A stretch of DNA of 64,000 nucleotides, from assembly GCF_019947135.1 (NCBI RefSeq), contig NZ_JAGSHT010000011.1, forward strand, positions 52,686 through 116,685, written 5' to 3'. The position numbers and the translations under genes were made by a program. The number at the start of each line of letters is the position of its first letter. Position 1 is the stretch's first letter. The stretch comes from Occultella gossypii (GTDB lineage Bacteria; Actinomycetota; Actinomycetes; Actinomycetales; Beutenbergiaceae). The notes beneath the pieces were generated by a model that did no database searches, was not told the origin of the DNA, and was given only the letters and a program-made list of their open reading frames with translations. Positions 39,543 through 48,240 of this stretch are shown piece after piece.

Positions 39543-41597
39543 ATGGACGATCCGCGCACGCAGGACATCCGCACCATCGCCGTGATCGGCCATAGCGGCA
39601 GCGGCAAGACCACACTGGTCGAGGCGCTGCTGCAGCGCGCCGGCGTGATCGGCCGGATGGGCCGCACCGAGGACGGCACCACGGTGTGCGACACCGAACC
39701 CGAGGCCACCCGTCGCGGCATCTCCACCACGCTCGCACTGGCCCCGCTGGACTGGACGACGGCGGGTCGCGGCTATCGGCTGAACGTGATCGACACCCCC
39801 GGGCACGACGACTTCGGGCACGCCGTGGACGTCGCACTATCGGTGGCCGACCTGGCCGTACTGGTGGTCGCCGCCACCGACGGCGTCGAGCCGGGCACCC
39901 AGCGGGCCTGGGCCAGGTGCGCCGCGCTCGGTCTGCCCGGACTGGTGTTCGTGACGAAGGAGGACAAGTCCGGAGCGGACTTCCACCGGGTGCTCACCGA
40001 CCTCCAGGACCGGTTCGGACCGACCATCCGACCGGCGGAACTACCGCTGGGCGAGCGCGGCGCCTTCCACGGCATCGCGGACCTGCTCACCGACACCGAC
40101 ACCGACTACGACGGCGAGGGGCGCAGCCATGCGGTCGATGCGCCGTCGGAGGTCGCAGCCGAGCAGCACCGGCTGCACGCCGACCTGGTGGAGGAGGTGG
40201 TCACCGGGGACGACGACCAGCTGGAGCGTTACCTGGCCGGGGACCCGCTCACCCCGGCCGAGATCACAGCCACCCTGGCCGCCGAGATCGCGGCCGGGAG
40301 CGTCGTGCCGGTGTTCGTGGGCTCTCCGATCACCGGGGTGGGCATCACCGAACTGCTCGATCACATCTGCCTGCTCGGCCCGCCACCGCGACCGACGCGG
40401 GTGCTCGTCGGCGGCCGTGAGACCGACGTGCCGGCCGACCCCGACGCGGAGCCGCTGGTGCACGTGTTCCGCACCCTGACCGATCCGTTCGTGGGGCAGA
40501 TCGCGCTGATCAAGGTGCTCAGCGGCACGGTGCAGGCCGAGGATCACCTGACGAACACGGCCACCGGCACGGCGGAACGGCTGCACGGCCTGTTCCGGAT
40601 CCGTGGCGCGGACCATCTGATGGCGATCCGGGTGCCCGCCGGGGACATCGCCGCCGTCGCGAAGCTGACCGACTCCCCGATGCGCACCCTGCTGGCCCGC
40701 CCCGGCCGTCCGGTCACGCTGAGCGAGTCGGACCGGCCGGACCCGGGGTACGCCGTGGCGGTGCACGCCGCCACGCCCGGGGAGGAGGACCGGCTGCCGG
40801 AGGCGCTGCGCAAGCTGTGTGCGGAGGACCCGTCACTGGTCACGGAGCAGGTCGCCGACACCGGGCAGGTGCTGCTGCGCGGAACCGGGGACATGCACGT
40901 GGACGTCTCCCTGGAGCGGCTGGAGCGCAAGTTCGGGGTGAGCGCCGTCACCGAGCCGGTTCGGGTCGCGTTCCGCGAGACGCTCGCCGCCCCGGTGGAG
41001 GTGGAGGGCAGGGTGAAGAAGCAGTCGGGTGGGCACGGGCAGTTCGCCGTGGTGCGGGTCCGGTTCGCCCCCGCGCCACGCGGGACCGGTCTGACGTTCG
41101 AGAGCACGGTGGTGGGCGGGGCGGTGCCGCGCCAGTACCTGCCCGCCGTGGAACGTGGCCTGTCCGAGGCGATGGCCTCGGGCGGCGCCCACGGGTATCC
41201 GGTGGTGGACGTCGTGGCCGAGTGCGTGGACGGCAAGTACCACTCGGTCGACTCCTCGGAGATGGCGTTCCGCGCCGCCGCCGCGCATGCGCTCCGCGGT
41301 GCCGTGGCCGAGGCCGGCACCGTGGTCCTGGAGCCGATCCACGCGGTCCGGGTGAGCGTGCCCGAGTCGAACACCGGGGACGTGCTGGCGGACCTCGGCG
41401 CCCGCCGGGCCCAGGTCCTCGCCACCCGCACCCTCGACGGCGGCACGCAGGTGATCGAGGCGCTGGTCCCGGCGGCGGAACTCGGCGGCCGGTACCCGCT
41501 CGACCTGCGTGCCCTCACCGGCGGCTGGGGATCGGTGCGCAGCGAGCACCACCACTACGACGTGCAGCCGGCGCGCCTGCGCGGTGCCGACCGCTGA
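39543..41597 (+). CDS. Elongation factor G-like GTPase (FusA2-type)
   Basis: 684 residues, like EF-G but distinct from the canonical fusA. G1 is GHSGSGKTT (16-24), G3 DTPGHDDFG, and G4 reads TKED rather than NKxD. Domain II (PFVGQIALIKVLSGTVQ), domain III (GTGDMHVDVSLERLERKFG), domain IV (VKKQSGGHGQFAVVRVRF) and domain V are all present. FusA2-type paralogues have variable roles in ribosome recycling or translation under stress. Gene context gives no further clue: nei lies divergently upstream. The start at 39543 is the first that matches the G domain. Confidence 0.93.
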   Translation: MDDPRTQDIRTIAVIGHSGSGKTTLVEALLQRAGVIGRMGRTEDGTTVCDTEPEATRRGISTTLALAPLDWTTAGRGYRLNVIDTPGHDDFGHAVDVALSVADLAVLVVAATDGVEPGTQRAWARCAALGLPGLVFVTKEDKSGADFHRVLTDLQDRFGPTIRPAELPLGERGAFHGIADLLTDTDTDYDGEGRSHAVDAPSEVAAEQHRLHADLVEEVVTGDDDQLERYLAGDPLTPAEITATLAAEIAAGSVVPVFVGSPITGVGITELLDHICLLGPPPRPTRVLVGGRETDVPADPDAEPLVHVFRTLTDPFVGQIALIKVLSGTVQAEDHLTNTATGTAERLHGLFRIRGADHLMAIRVPAGDIAAVAKLTDSPMRTLLARPGRPVTLSESDRPDPGYAVAVHAATPGEEDRLPEALRKLCAEDPSLVTEQVADTGQVLLRGTGDMHVDVSLERLERKFGVSAVTEPVRVAFRETLAAPVEVEGRVKKQSGGHGQFAVVRVRFAPAPRGTGLTFESTVVGGAVPRQYLPAVERGLSEAMASGGAHGYPVVDVVAECVDGKYHSVDSSEMAFRAAAAHALRGAVAEAGTVVLEPIHAVRVSVPESNTGDVLADLGARRAQVLATRTLDGGTQVIEALVPAAELGGRYPLDLRALTGGWGSVRSEHHHYDVQPARLRGADR

Positions 41598-41667
41598 CCG
41601 CGCGGGGCCGCCCGCTACCTGGCCGGCGCCACCGACCAGGACACCACGGGCTGCGGCGGGCGGACCT

Positions 41668-42243
41668 TCACCCGGGCGGGCACGTGACCGTGAACGAAGC
41701 GGTCGCCTCGACCTGGTCATCGGGCCCGAATTCATAGTCGCCGATCTCGGTCAGGTCGGCGTCACGCGGCAGGACGGACGCGCGCCCGGTGGCCCCCACC
41801 GCCGAGTAGGTCGTCCCGCCGTCCTCCGCAGGGGCGGACGTCACGACGCCGTCGGCCAACACCTGCGCGGCGTACTCGTCGCCGACGATCCAGACGCTGC
41901 TGGCGATGGACGTGCCCGGCTCGTAGGTGAACATCACGCCGATCGCGGGGTCGGGTGCACTGCTGCCGATGGCGATCACGCCATTGTCGGCGCACGACAT
42001 CAATCCGGCCGGGATCTCACCGGACACGGTGTGGTGCTCGCCGCCCTGCTCGAACTCGATGATCGCCGTCGGGGTGTGGTCGTCGCCCCAGGGCGCTTCG
42101 GGACTGCCGGGGGTACTCTCCTCCGGTGCAGCGGAACCGGCCGAACCCCCAGGTCCAGCGCATCCAGTGAGCGCCAGCGCAAGCACCAGCCCGACCATCC
42201 GCGATCCGTCTAAGCGCGAACGGCGACGGCATCTGTTGGGCAT
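41668..42243 (-). CDS. Small predicted lipoprotein
   Basis: 191 residues with a basic start, hydrophobic signal and lipobox LTGC (Cys about 28), a Gly/Ser/Pro linker and a beta-rich domain of about 130 residues (HTVSGEIPAGLMSCADNGVIAIG, two or three cysteines). GATAGT lies 8 bases before the ATG, suggesting a leaderless transcript. No family is recognised. It sits between the EF-G-like gene and the sugar-transport operon but in its own unit. Confidence 0.75.
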   Translation of the reverse strand: MPNRCRRRSRLDGSRMVGLVLALALTGCAGPGGSAGSAAPEESTPGSPEAPWGDDHTPTAIIEFEQGGEHHTVSGEIPAGLMSCADNGVIAIGSSAPDPAIGVMFTYEPGTSIASSVWIVGDEYAAQVLADGVVTSAPAEDGGTTYSAVGATGRASVLPRDADLTEIGDYEFGPDDQVEATASFTVTCPPG

Positions 42244-42251
42244 CCAGCCAC

Positions 42252-42257
42252 ACTATC
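42252..42257 (-). promoter_or_regulatory. -10-like hexamer, possible leaderless start
   Basis: GATAGT on the minus strand ends 8 bases before the ATG at 42243; an alternative register TAGTGT ends 6 bases before it. Confidence 0.35.
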
Positions 42258-42287
42258 GGGACCGGCCCGGCGCCCGGGTCGGGCGGC

Positions 42288-42311
42288 GGCCTGCACCCCG
42301 ATGCGCAGGCC
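42288..42311 (-). terminator. Possible terminator after the sugar-transport operon
   Basis: A 7-bp stem GGCCTGC/GCAGGCC with a 10-base loop lies about 20 bases past the stop codon of the binding-protein gene. No T-run is present. Confidence 0.4.
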
Positions 42312-42331
42312 ACCACGGCGACGGCCCGACG

Positions 42332-43714
42332 TCAGCCCCCGGAGAGGATCGCGTTCACCTCCTCGTTCATCTCGGTGAGGGTGGCCACGTCCCGGTTGCC
42401 GATGTAGATCTCATCCATGATCGGGGCCCCGAGTGCCGAGATCGACCCGTACGCGTCCGTGACCGGGAAGTACACCGTGTACCCGTTGTCCACGAGGTCC
42501 GTGAACGGCGACACGTCCAGGCCGCGGTCGGCGAACGCCTCGATCGCCGCCTCGGTGCCGGCGGGGCGCGCCGGGAGCACCACGCCCGCCTCACCCACGA
42601 GGTTCTGGCAGTCGTCCGATCCGAGGAACGCGACCCAGCGGGCGGCCTCCTCCGGGTCCGGGGACTGCGCGCTGACCGAATCGGCGAGGCCGTTGTACAT
42701 CGAGACCGGGTGCCCGATCGGGCCGCTCGGCAGGGAGGCGATGCCGAGGTCGACGCCCTCGAGATTGGCATAGGTGCCGAGCATCCAGGAGCCGTTCACC
42801 GAGAGCGCCGCCCGGCCGGAGCCGAGCGCCTGCTGCGGGTTCGGCGCGGTGCCGACCTCCTCGAACGGGGCCATGTAGCCCTTGTCCACCAGGCCGAAGA
42901 GCCAGGCCAGGGAGGCCTGCAGCCGGGGGTCGTCATAGTGGTACTCGGTACCCCACACGTCCGCGTTCGTGAACTCCCACCCCGTCGACGCGGCGAGCCA
43001 GGACCACGCGGTCTGCCCGTCCGTTCCGCCCGAGCCGTTCGAGGCGTAGCCGTACACGGCGACGTTGTCCGGATCGAAGCCCTCCTCGTCGCCGCGGATA
43101 CCGTTCTCGTCCACGCTCAGATGCGCCAGGAGCTCCTCGAAGGAGCCACCGTCCTCGGGGTTCCAGTCCAGCGACTCGAGGTCCTCCGGGACCAGACCCG
43201 CCTCCTCGATCACGTTCCGGTCGTAGAACAGCGCGACCGTGTCGAAGTCCTTGGGCATGCCGTACTGCCCGCCGTCCTGGCCCACCCAGAGGTCGGCGAG
43301 GCCCTCCTGGAACCCGCCCGCGTCGATGTCGGCCGTGGCGTCGAGGGTGGACAGGTCCACCAGCAGGCCGCGCTGGGCGTACTCCGGGTACCGGGTCAGG
43401 TGGTCGGTGAACACGTCCGGGCCGGCGCCGGCCACGAAGCCGGCGGTGAGCTTGCTCCAGTAGTCGTCCCAGCCGTACTGGCTGATCCGGATCTGCAGGT
43501 CCGGGTTCTGCTCCTCGAACGCGTCCGCGCAGCGTTGGTACGCCGGCAGCTGGTTGGCGTCCCAGAGCCAGTAGTCGATGGCCGTGCGGCCGTCGCCCTC
43601 GGCGGTACCGGAGCACCCGGCCGCCACCAGCGCCACGGCGGCGAGCGCCGCCGAGGTCTTCGCGACCCGCGAAGCGAGCCCACGCCGTCGGGAGTGTGTC
43701 CTGATGTTCATCAT
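42332..43714 (-). CDS. ABC sugar-transport solute-binding lipoprotein
   Basis: 460 residues. The ATG at 43714 is favoured because GAGG lies six bases upstream, ahead of the in-frame GTG at 43726. The signal ends in VAAGC (Cys about 34). The fold is family-1 (TAIDYWLWDANQLPAYQRCADAFEEQ, PDVFTDHLTRYPEYA, FDTVALFYDRNVIEEAG, GSGRAALSVNGSWMLGTY). It captures an oligosaccharide or glycoside for the two permeases, which are encoded just upstream. No ATPase gene is present, so a shared MsiK-type ATPase elsewhere is likely. Confidence 0.95.
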   Translation of the reverse strand: MMNIRTHSRRRGLASRVAKTSAALAAVALVAAGCSGTAEGDGRTAIDYWLWDANQLPAYQRCADAFEEQNPDLQIRISQYGWDDYWSKLTAGFVAGAGPDVFTDHLTRYPEYAQRGLLVDLSTLDATADIDAGGFQEGLADLWVGQDGGQYGMPKDFDTVALFYDRNVIEEAGLVPEDLESLDWNPEDGGSFEELLAHLSVDENGIRGDEEGFDPDNVAVYGYASNGSGGTDGQTAWSWLAASTGWEFTNADVWGTEYHYDDPRLQASLAWLFGLVDKGYMAPFEEVGTAPNPQQALGSGRAALSVNGSWMLGTYANLEGVDLGIASLPSGPIGHPVSMYNGLADSVSAQSPDPEEAARWVAFLGSDDCQNLVGEAGVVLPARPAGTEAAIEAFADRGLDVSPFTDLVDNGYTVYFPVTDAYGSISALGAPIMDEIYIGNRDVATLTEMNEEVNAILSGG

Positions 43715-43722
43715 TGACCGCC

Positions 43723-44676
43723 TCACTTGATCCCGCTGAAGCCGATGGAGTTGACGATCCGTTTCGCGAACACGAGGAAGAGCAGGATCATCGGCAGCGC
43801 CGCCACCAGGGTCGCGGCCATCAGGCCGGCCCAGTCCGGTCCGGTCTGCGGCGTCTGCGACTTGAAGTTGCCCAGGGCCACCGTCAGCACCCGGGACTCG
43901 TCGGTGTAGGAGACCATCAGCGGCCAGAAGTAGTCGTTCCAGGAACCGATGTAGGTCAGGATCGAGATCGTCGCGATCGGTCCCACGGACATCGGGATGA
44001 TCAGGGAGAAGAACACCCGGACCTTGCTGGCGCCGTCGATCAGGGCAGCCTCCTCGACCTCGATCGGCACGTTCATGAAGAACTGCCGCAGGAAGAAGAT
44101 CGCGAACGGGGTCATGAACAGGCCCGGCAGCATGATGCCGAGCAGCGTGTCGATCAGGCCGAGGTCACGGATCATCACGAAGTTCGGCAGCAGCGTGAAG
44201 ATGGCCGGGACCATCAGGGAGAGCAGGAACACGCTGAACACCGCGTTGCGGCCCTTCCAGCGCAGCCGCGAGAACGCGTAGGCGGCCATGGCGGAGAAGA
44301 AGACCTGGCAGGCGGTCACCACGGTGGCCACGATCACCGAGTTGCGCAGGTACAGCCAGAAGTCGATGGAGGCGCCGGAACCGCCCTGCGCGATGGCCTC
44401 CTCGGTGGTCTGCAGGCCGAAGACCCGCTCGAAGCCGCCCCAGCTGAAGTCCACCGGCAGGAGCGAGGTGGCGTTCGAGTAGAGGGCACCGTTGCTGGAC
44501 AGCGCGGTGCGCAGCATCCAGTAGAAGGGGAACAGGGTGATGATCAGCAGGACGATCATCACTGCCCAGGCCACCACCTTGCCGACCGTCGGCGGGCGCC
44601 GGCGGCGGGGCGCGGCGGCCCGGTCGGCGGTGCGTGCGGTCACGGGTTCGAGTCCCGTCGTTGCGATGTCGGTCAT
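43723..44676 (-). CDS. ABC sugar permease, MalG-like
   Basis: A 317-residue permease with six hydrophobic spans. The EAA loop that contacts the ATPase is EEAALIDGASKVRVFFSLIIPMSVGP (within 210-235), and the family C-terminus FAKRIVNSIGFSGIK is intact. GGAGG precedes the ATG and the gene starts 10 bases after the MalF-like gene. It forms the membrane channel with that partner. Confidence 0.95.
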   Translation of the reverse strand: MTDIATTGLEPVTARTADRAAAPRRRRPPTVGKVVAWAVMIVLLIITLFPFYWMLRTALSSNGALYSNATSLLPVDFSWGGFERVFGLQTTEEAIAQGGSGASIDFWLYLRNSVIVATVVTACQVFFSAMAAYAFSRLRWKGRNAVFSVFLLSLMVPAIFTLLPNFVMIRDLGLIDTLLGIMLPGLFMTPFAIFFLRQFFMNVPIEVEEAALIDGASKVRVFFSLIIPMSVGPIATISILTYIGSWNDYFWPLMVSYTDESRVLTVALGNFKSQTPQTGPDWAGLMAATLVAALPMILLFLVFAKRIVNSIGFSGIK

Positions 44677-44686
44677 GTCCGCCTCC

Positions 44687-45604
44687 TCAGTTCAGGTCCG
44701 TCTGGCCCGCACGCGTGATGCGGTACTGGAGGAACGTGACGACCATCAGGATGATCAGCAGCGCCACGCTGAGCGCCGACGCGTAGCCGAAGTCGAACTG
44801 TCCGAAGGCCTTGTCGTAGATGTAGAGCTGGAGCACCCGGCTGGCGTCCACGGGACCGCCGCCCGTGGTCACGGCCACGGTGTCGAACACCTGGAAGGAG
44901 CCGATGACCGAGACGATCAGGACCAGGCCAAGGATCGGGCGCAGCAGTGGGACCGTGATCCCGAAGAACATCCGGGTCTCGGACGCGCCGTCGAGCCGGC
45001 CGGCCTCGTACATCGTCGGCGGGATGGTCTGCAGCCCGGCGAAGATCAGCAGCGCCGTGTAGCCCATGTGCCGCCAGACGTTGACCAGCGCGATGGTCGG
45101 GATCGCCCAGGCCTCGGTGGTGAAGAACCCGATCCGGTCCAGCCCGATCCACTCCAGCGCCTGGTTGCCGATGCCGAGCTGGAAGTCGAGGATCCACAGG
45201 AACACCAGGGCCGCGACCACGTTCGAGACCAGGAACGGCGTCAGCACCAGCCCGCGCAGCAGCGTGGACTGGCTGAGCCGCTGCATCAGCACCGCCAGCA
45301 CCAGCGCGACCACCGTCTGCACGCCGATGTTGATGACCACATACAGCACGGTCACCCGCACGGCGTTCCAGAACACCGGGTCCGCGATCATGTCGCGGTA
45401 GTTGTCCAGACCGATGAACTCGACGGGGCTGAGCAGGTCCCAGGACGTGAAGCTCAGGTAGATGCCACGCAGCAGCGGCCAGAAGTAGAACATGGCCAGG
45501 CCGATCGAGGCCGGCAGGATGAACGCCAGCGCGAGCCGGGTGTCATCCCGGCGTCGACGACGGCGGACCTCCCCTCCGGCGCGGGTGGGGGTTGCCAGGG
45601 CCAT
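44687..45604 (-). CDS. ABC sugar permease, MalF-like
   Basis: A 305-residue permease with an arginine-rich N-terminus (VRRRRRRDDTR), LAFILPASIGLAMFYFWPLL as the first span, and the EAA loop MYEAGRLDGASETRMFFGITVPLLRPI. AAGGAG six bases before the ATG supports the start. It is the second gene of the Gfo-permease-permease-binding protein operon. Confidence 0.95.
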   Translation of the reverse strand: MALATPTRAGGEVRRRRRRDDTRLALAFILPASIGLAMFYFWPLLRGIYLSFTSWDLLSPVEFIGLDNYRDMIADPVFWNAVRVTVLYVVINIGVQTVVALVLAVLMQRLSQSTLLRGLVLTPFLVSNVVAALVFLWILDFQLGIGNQALEWIGLDRIGFFTTEAWAIPTIALVNVWRHMGYTALLIFAGLQTIPPTMYEAGRLDGASETRMFFGITVPLLRPILGLVLIVSVIGSFQVFDTVAVTTGGGPVDASRVLQLYIYDKAFGQFDFGYASALSVALLIILMVVTFLQYRITRAGQTDLN

Positions 45605-45659
45605 GTTCTACTCCTTGCGTCGTTGCAGGCGATTCAGGTCGGGCGGGTGGTGCTCGGGG

Positions 45660-46901
45660 TCAGGCGGCCGGGTGGGCGTAGTCGGGGATCGGCAGGCGCT
45701 CGCCGCCGGCGAGCGCGGAGGCGTGTGCCACGATGCCGGGTGCGGTGAACATGGCGGCCCGGCGAGCGTCCACCGGCGGCGCGGCGCCGGTGACGACGGC
45801 GCGGACGAAGTCGTCGGCGAGGAAGTGGTGGGAGCCCTCGTGGCCGTTCGGGGCGTCCGCGTAGACGGCGGGGAGCCGGCTGCGGTCGTGCACCGGCGCG
45901 GAGCCGGAGGTGAACGCCTCCCGCAGCGCCGGGTCGACGTCCGCCAGCGCGGCGATGTCGGTGTCCGAGCGCAGCGGCACGAACTTCTCGGAGATGTCGG
46001 TGGACTCGGACTTGTCGTTCCACACGCTCTGGTGGGCGAGCTGCTCGAAGCTCGCCTCGGTGCCGAAGAACCGGAACCGGGACTCGCGGATGTGCGAGGG
46101 GTAGCCGACCCGGCGCATCTCGTTCGTACGCATGGTGCCGCCGTCGGAGAGCTCGAAGAGGGCCGTGGCGTTGGAGAAGCTGTTGCCGAACTGGCTGACC
46201 TCGCGGTCGAAGACCCCGTCGCCGCGGCGGTCCTCGACCCCGAGGCAGCTGACGCTCACCGCCTGGGTGGGCAGCGCGCCGAGGACGCCACCGATGGCAT
46301 GCGTCGGGTACAGCATCGGTGGGTAGCTCGCCGTCGCCTTCCAGTCCTCGCCGCCGCTGTACTGATAGGCCGCATAGAAGCCGAGGTCCATGTCATGGAC
46401 GTAGTCGCCCTCGGCGTAGAACACCTGGCCGAGCGCCCCCTCGGCGATCTTGTTGCGCAGGTGCACGGTGGCCGGGTTGTAGTAGCTCGTCTCGCCCATC
46501 ATGTAGGTGAGGCCGGTGCGGTCGGTCTCGGCGATGATCGCGTCGATGTCGGTGATCTCGGTGGCCATCGGCACCGCGGAGTACACGTGCTTGCCCGCGG
46601 CGAGCGCGGCCAGCACGAGCGGGGCGTGGGTCCAACGCTGGGTGAAGATCGCGACGGCGTCCACGTCGCTGGCGAGCATCTCCTCGTAGCTGGCCACCGT
46701 GGTGGCCCCCTCGTAGCGGGCCGCGAGCTGCTCCGCACGCTCGGGCACGAGGTCGGTCACGACGAGCCGGCTGACGTTCGGGTGCAGGTCCCAGAGCGTC
46801 GCGAAGCTCTTCGAGAACTGTCCCGCGCCGACGATGCCGATGCTGAAGGTGCCGGCGTCGGGGTCGAGGGGGGCGTGCGGTTCGGGTGCGAAAGCGGTCA
46901 C
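45660..46901 (-). CDS. Gfo/Idh/MocA-family protein with altered EKP motif (paralogue)
   Basis: 413 residues from a GTG at 46901 with AGGAG five bases upstream. An 18-residue N-terminal extension precedes the Rossmann motif IGIVGAGQFSKS (GxGxxS/A). It is closely related to the 4860-6077 protein throughout (shared MMGETSYYNPA, GEGDYVHDMD-like EGDYVHDMD, ASYPPMLYPTHAIGGVLGAL, RGDGVFD). The EKP lysine is again Val (Val110, in HVYSAVPMA). It lies directly upstream of the transporter genes, so it probably acts on the imported sugar. The paralogy links this locus to the 1-6077 locus. Confidence 0.92.
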   Translation of the reverse strand: MTAFAPEPHAPLDPDAGTFSIGIVGAGQFSKSFATLWDLHPNVSRLVVTDLVPERAEQLAARYEGATTVASYEEMLASDVDAVAIFTQRWTHAPLVLAALAAGKHVYSAVPMATEITDIDAIIAETDRTGLTYMMGETSYYNPATVHLRNKIAEGALGQVFYAEGDYVHDMDLGFYAAYQYSGGEDWKATASYPPMLYPTHAIGGVLGALPTQAVSVSCLGVEDRRGDGVFDREVSQFGNSFSNATALFELSDGGTMRTNEMRRVGYPSHIRESRFRFFGTEASFEQLAHQSVWNDKSESTDISEKFVPLRSDTDIAALADVDPALREAFTSGSAPVHDRSRLPAVYADAPNGHEGSHHFLADDFVRAVVTGAAPPVDARRAAMFTAPGIVAHASALAGGERLPIPDYAHPAA

Positions 46902-47012
46902 TGGTGCTCCTGGATGGTCGGTGCTGTGGTCGGGTCGGTGGGTGGTCGGGTCCGTAGCTGGGCAACGGCGGAGGTCCGGTTCGTTCGGCGGTGGCCGTCG
47001 TGCTCGGTCTGC

Positions 47013-48236
47013 TCAGGTTCGCGATGGCGTCCGCTGGGTCGGTCGGTGGGTGCCGACGGTCTCGGGTGCGGCGAGCACCCACTGGCAGGCCACGACGGCG
47101 GCGCCGCGGGCCCACTCGTCGAAGGTCGAGTCGAACTCCTCGATATGTGGGGCGCGGGTGCCGGGGTCGAGGTGCTCGGCGAGCGCGGCCGCCATCGCGG
47201 CGCGTGCCACGGGCATGATGCCGAGTCCGTCACCGGCGAGGATGACGGCCGGCAGGTCGAGGAGGTTCACGATCGAGGCGATGAGGGTGCCGAGCGCGCG
47301 CCCGGCGTCGGTCAGCGCGCGCAGGGCGGCGAGGTCCCCCGCTTCCGCGAGCGCGACCACGCCGGCCAGGTCCAGGTCCGCCCGCCCGTGCGGCACGCCG
47401 ACGGCCGCTCTGATCGCCGCGGCGTTCAGCAGGCTCGCGGCACAGCCGCGATGGCCGAGTTCGCACAGCGGCCCTGAGTCCGTGACCGGGGTGTGGCCCA
47501 CATGTCCGGCGGTGCCGTGCCCGCCGGCGCGGACCTGGCCACCGAGGACCAGGCCGACGCCGATCCCGACTCCGATGGTCACCACGGCGAAGTCGTCGTA
47601 GCCACGGCCGGGGCCGGACCACTGCACGCCCGCGGTGAGTGCGCGGGCGTCCCCGCTGAGCACCGTCGGGACACCGGTGGCATCGCTGATCAGACGGGCG
47701 AGCGGGACGTCGTCCCAGCCCAGGTAGCCGTTGTCACGGACCGTGTCGTCGAAGTGCAGCATCCGTCCGGCGAGCCCGATGCCGAGCGCTTGGGCAATGC
47801 CCTCGGGGTCGAGTTCATTGACTACTTCAACTATCTGCTTGGCCACGATCGTGATGTCTGTGCTGAGCAGGTCGCGGTGAACGGTCGCCTGCACGGTCCC
47901 GCCGGCATCCGCCGAGACTCCGAACAACCCGTCGCCGGTGATCTTCATGCCGAGGAAGCGGTGCCGACCGACATCCATCGCGAGTGGCGCCCCAGGGCGC
48001 CCCGGACGTGCGGATTGCGCGGATTCTTCACGAACCAGGCCGGAATTCACCAAGGGCCGGGTGAGCTTCGTCAGGCTCGCCGGGGAGAGGTCCAGGCGCC
48101 GGGCGAGGTCCGCGCGGGACAGCGGCCCGGCACGGAGGAGCTCCCGGACCACGGCCCTGGTGGTGGGGCGCAGGCTCGAGAGGGAGGTGGCGTCGGTGCT
48201 GCGGTGCACAAGGCCAGCGTGGCCCTGTTCGTTCAC
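47013..48236 (-). CDS. ROK-family transcriptional regulator
   Basis: A 407-residue XylR/NagC-type regulator: N-terminal winged helix (RPTTRAVVRELLRAGPLSRADLARRLDLSP) and a C-terminal sugar-kinase-like domain (GIGLAGRM, VTIGVGIGVGLVLGGQ, GGHGTAGHVGHTPV). The zinc site of the family, CxCGxxGCxE, reads C-E-L-G-H-R-G-C-A-A, lacking one Cys and the Glu. Start is uncertain: the GTG at 48236 lies 4 bases after the lactonase stop, and a GTG at 48209 is also in frame. It likely represses the downstream transport operon in response to a sugar. Confidence 0.9.
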   Translation of the reverse strand: MNEQGHAGLVHRSTDATSLSSLRPTTRAVVRELLRAGPLSRADLARRLDLSPASLTKLTRPLVNSGLVREESAQSARPGRPGAPLAMDVGRHRFLGMKITGDGLFGVSADAGGTVQATVHRDLLSTDITIVAKQIVEVVNELDPEGIAQALGIGLAGRMLHFDDTVRDNGYLGWDDVPLARLISDATGVPTVLSGDARALTAGVQWSGPGRGYDDFAVVTIGVGIGVGLVLGGQVRAGGHGTAGHVGHTPVTDSGPLCELGHRGCAASLLNAAAIRAAVGVPHGRADLDLAGVVALAEAGDLAALRALTDAGRALGTLIASIVNLLDLPAVILAGDGLGIMPVARAAMAAALAEHLDPGTRAPHIEEFDSTFDEWARGAAVVACQWVLAAPETVGTHRPTQRTPSRT

Positions 48237-48240
48237 CTTG

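Noticed and set aside
41610..41661. CCGCCCGC/GCGGGCGG pair as a terminator
   Set aside because: The 36-base loop and low-complexity arms make a functional hairpin doubtful.
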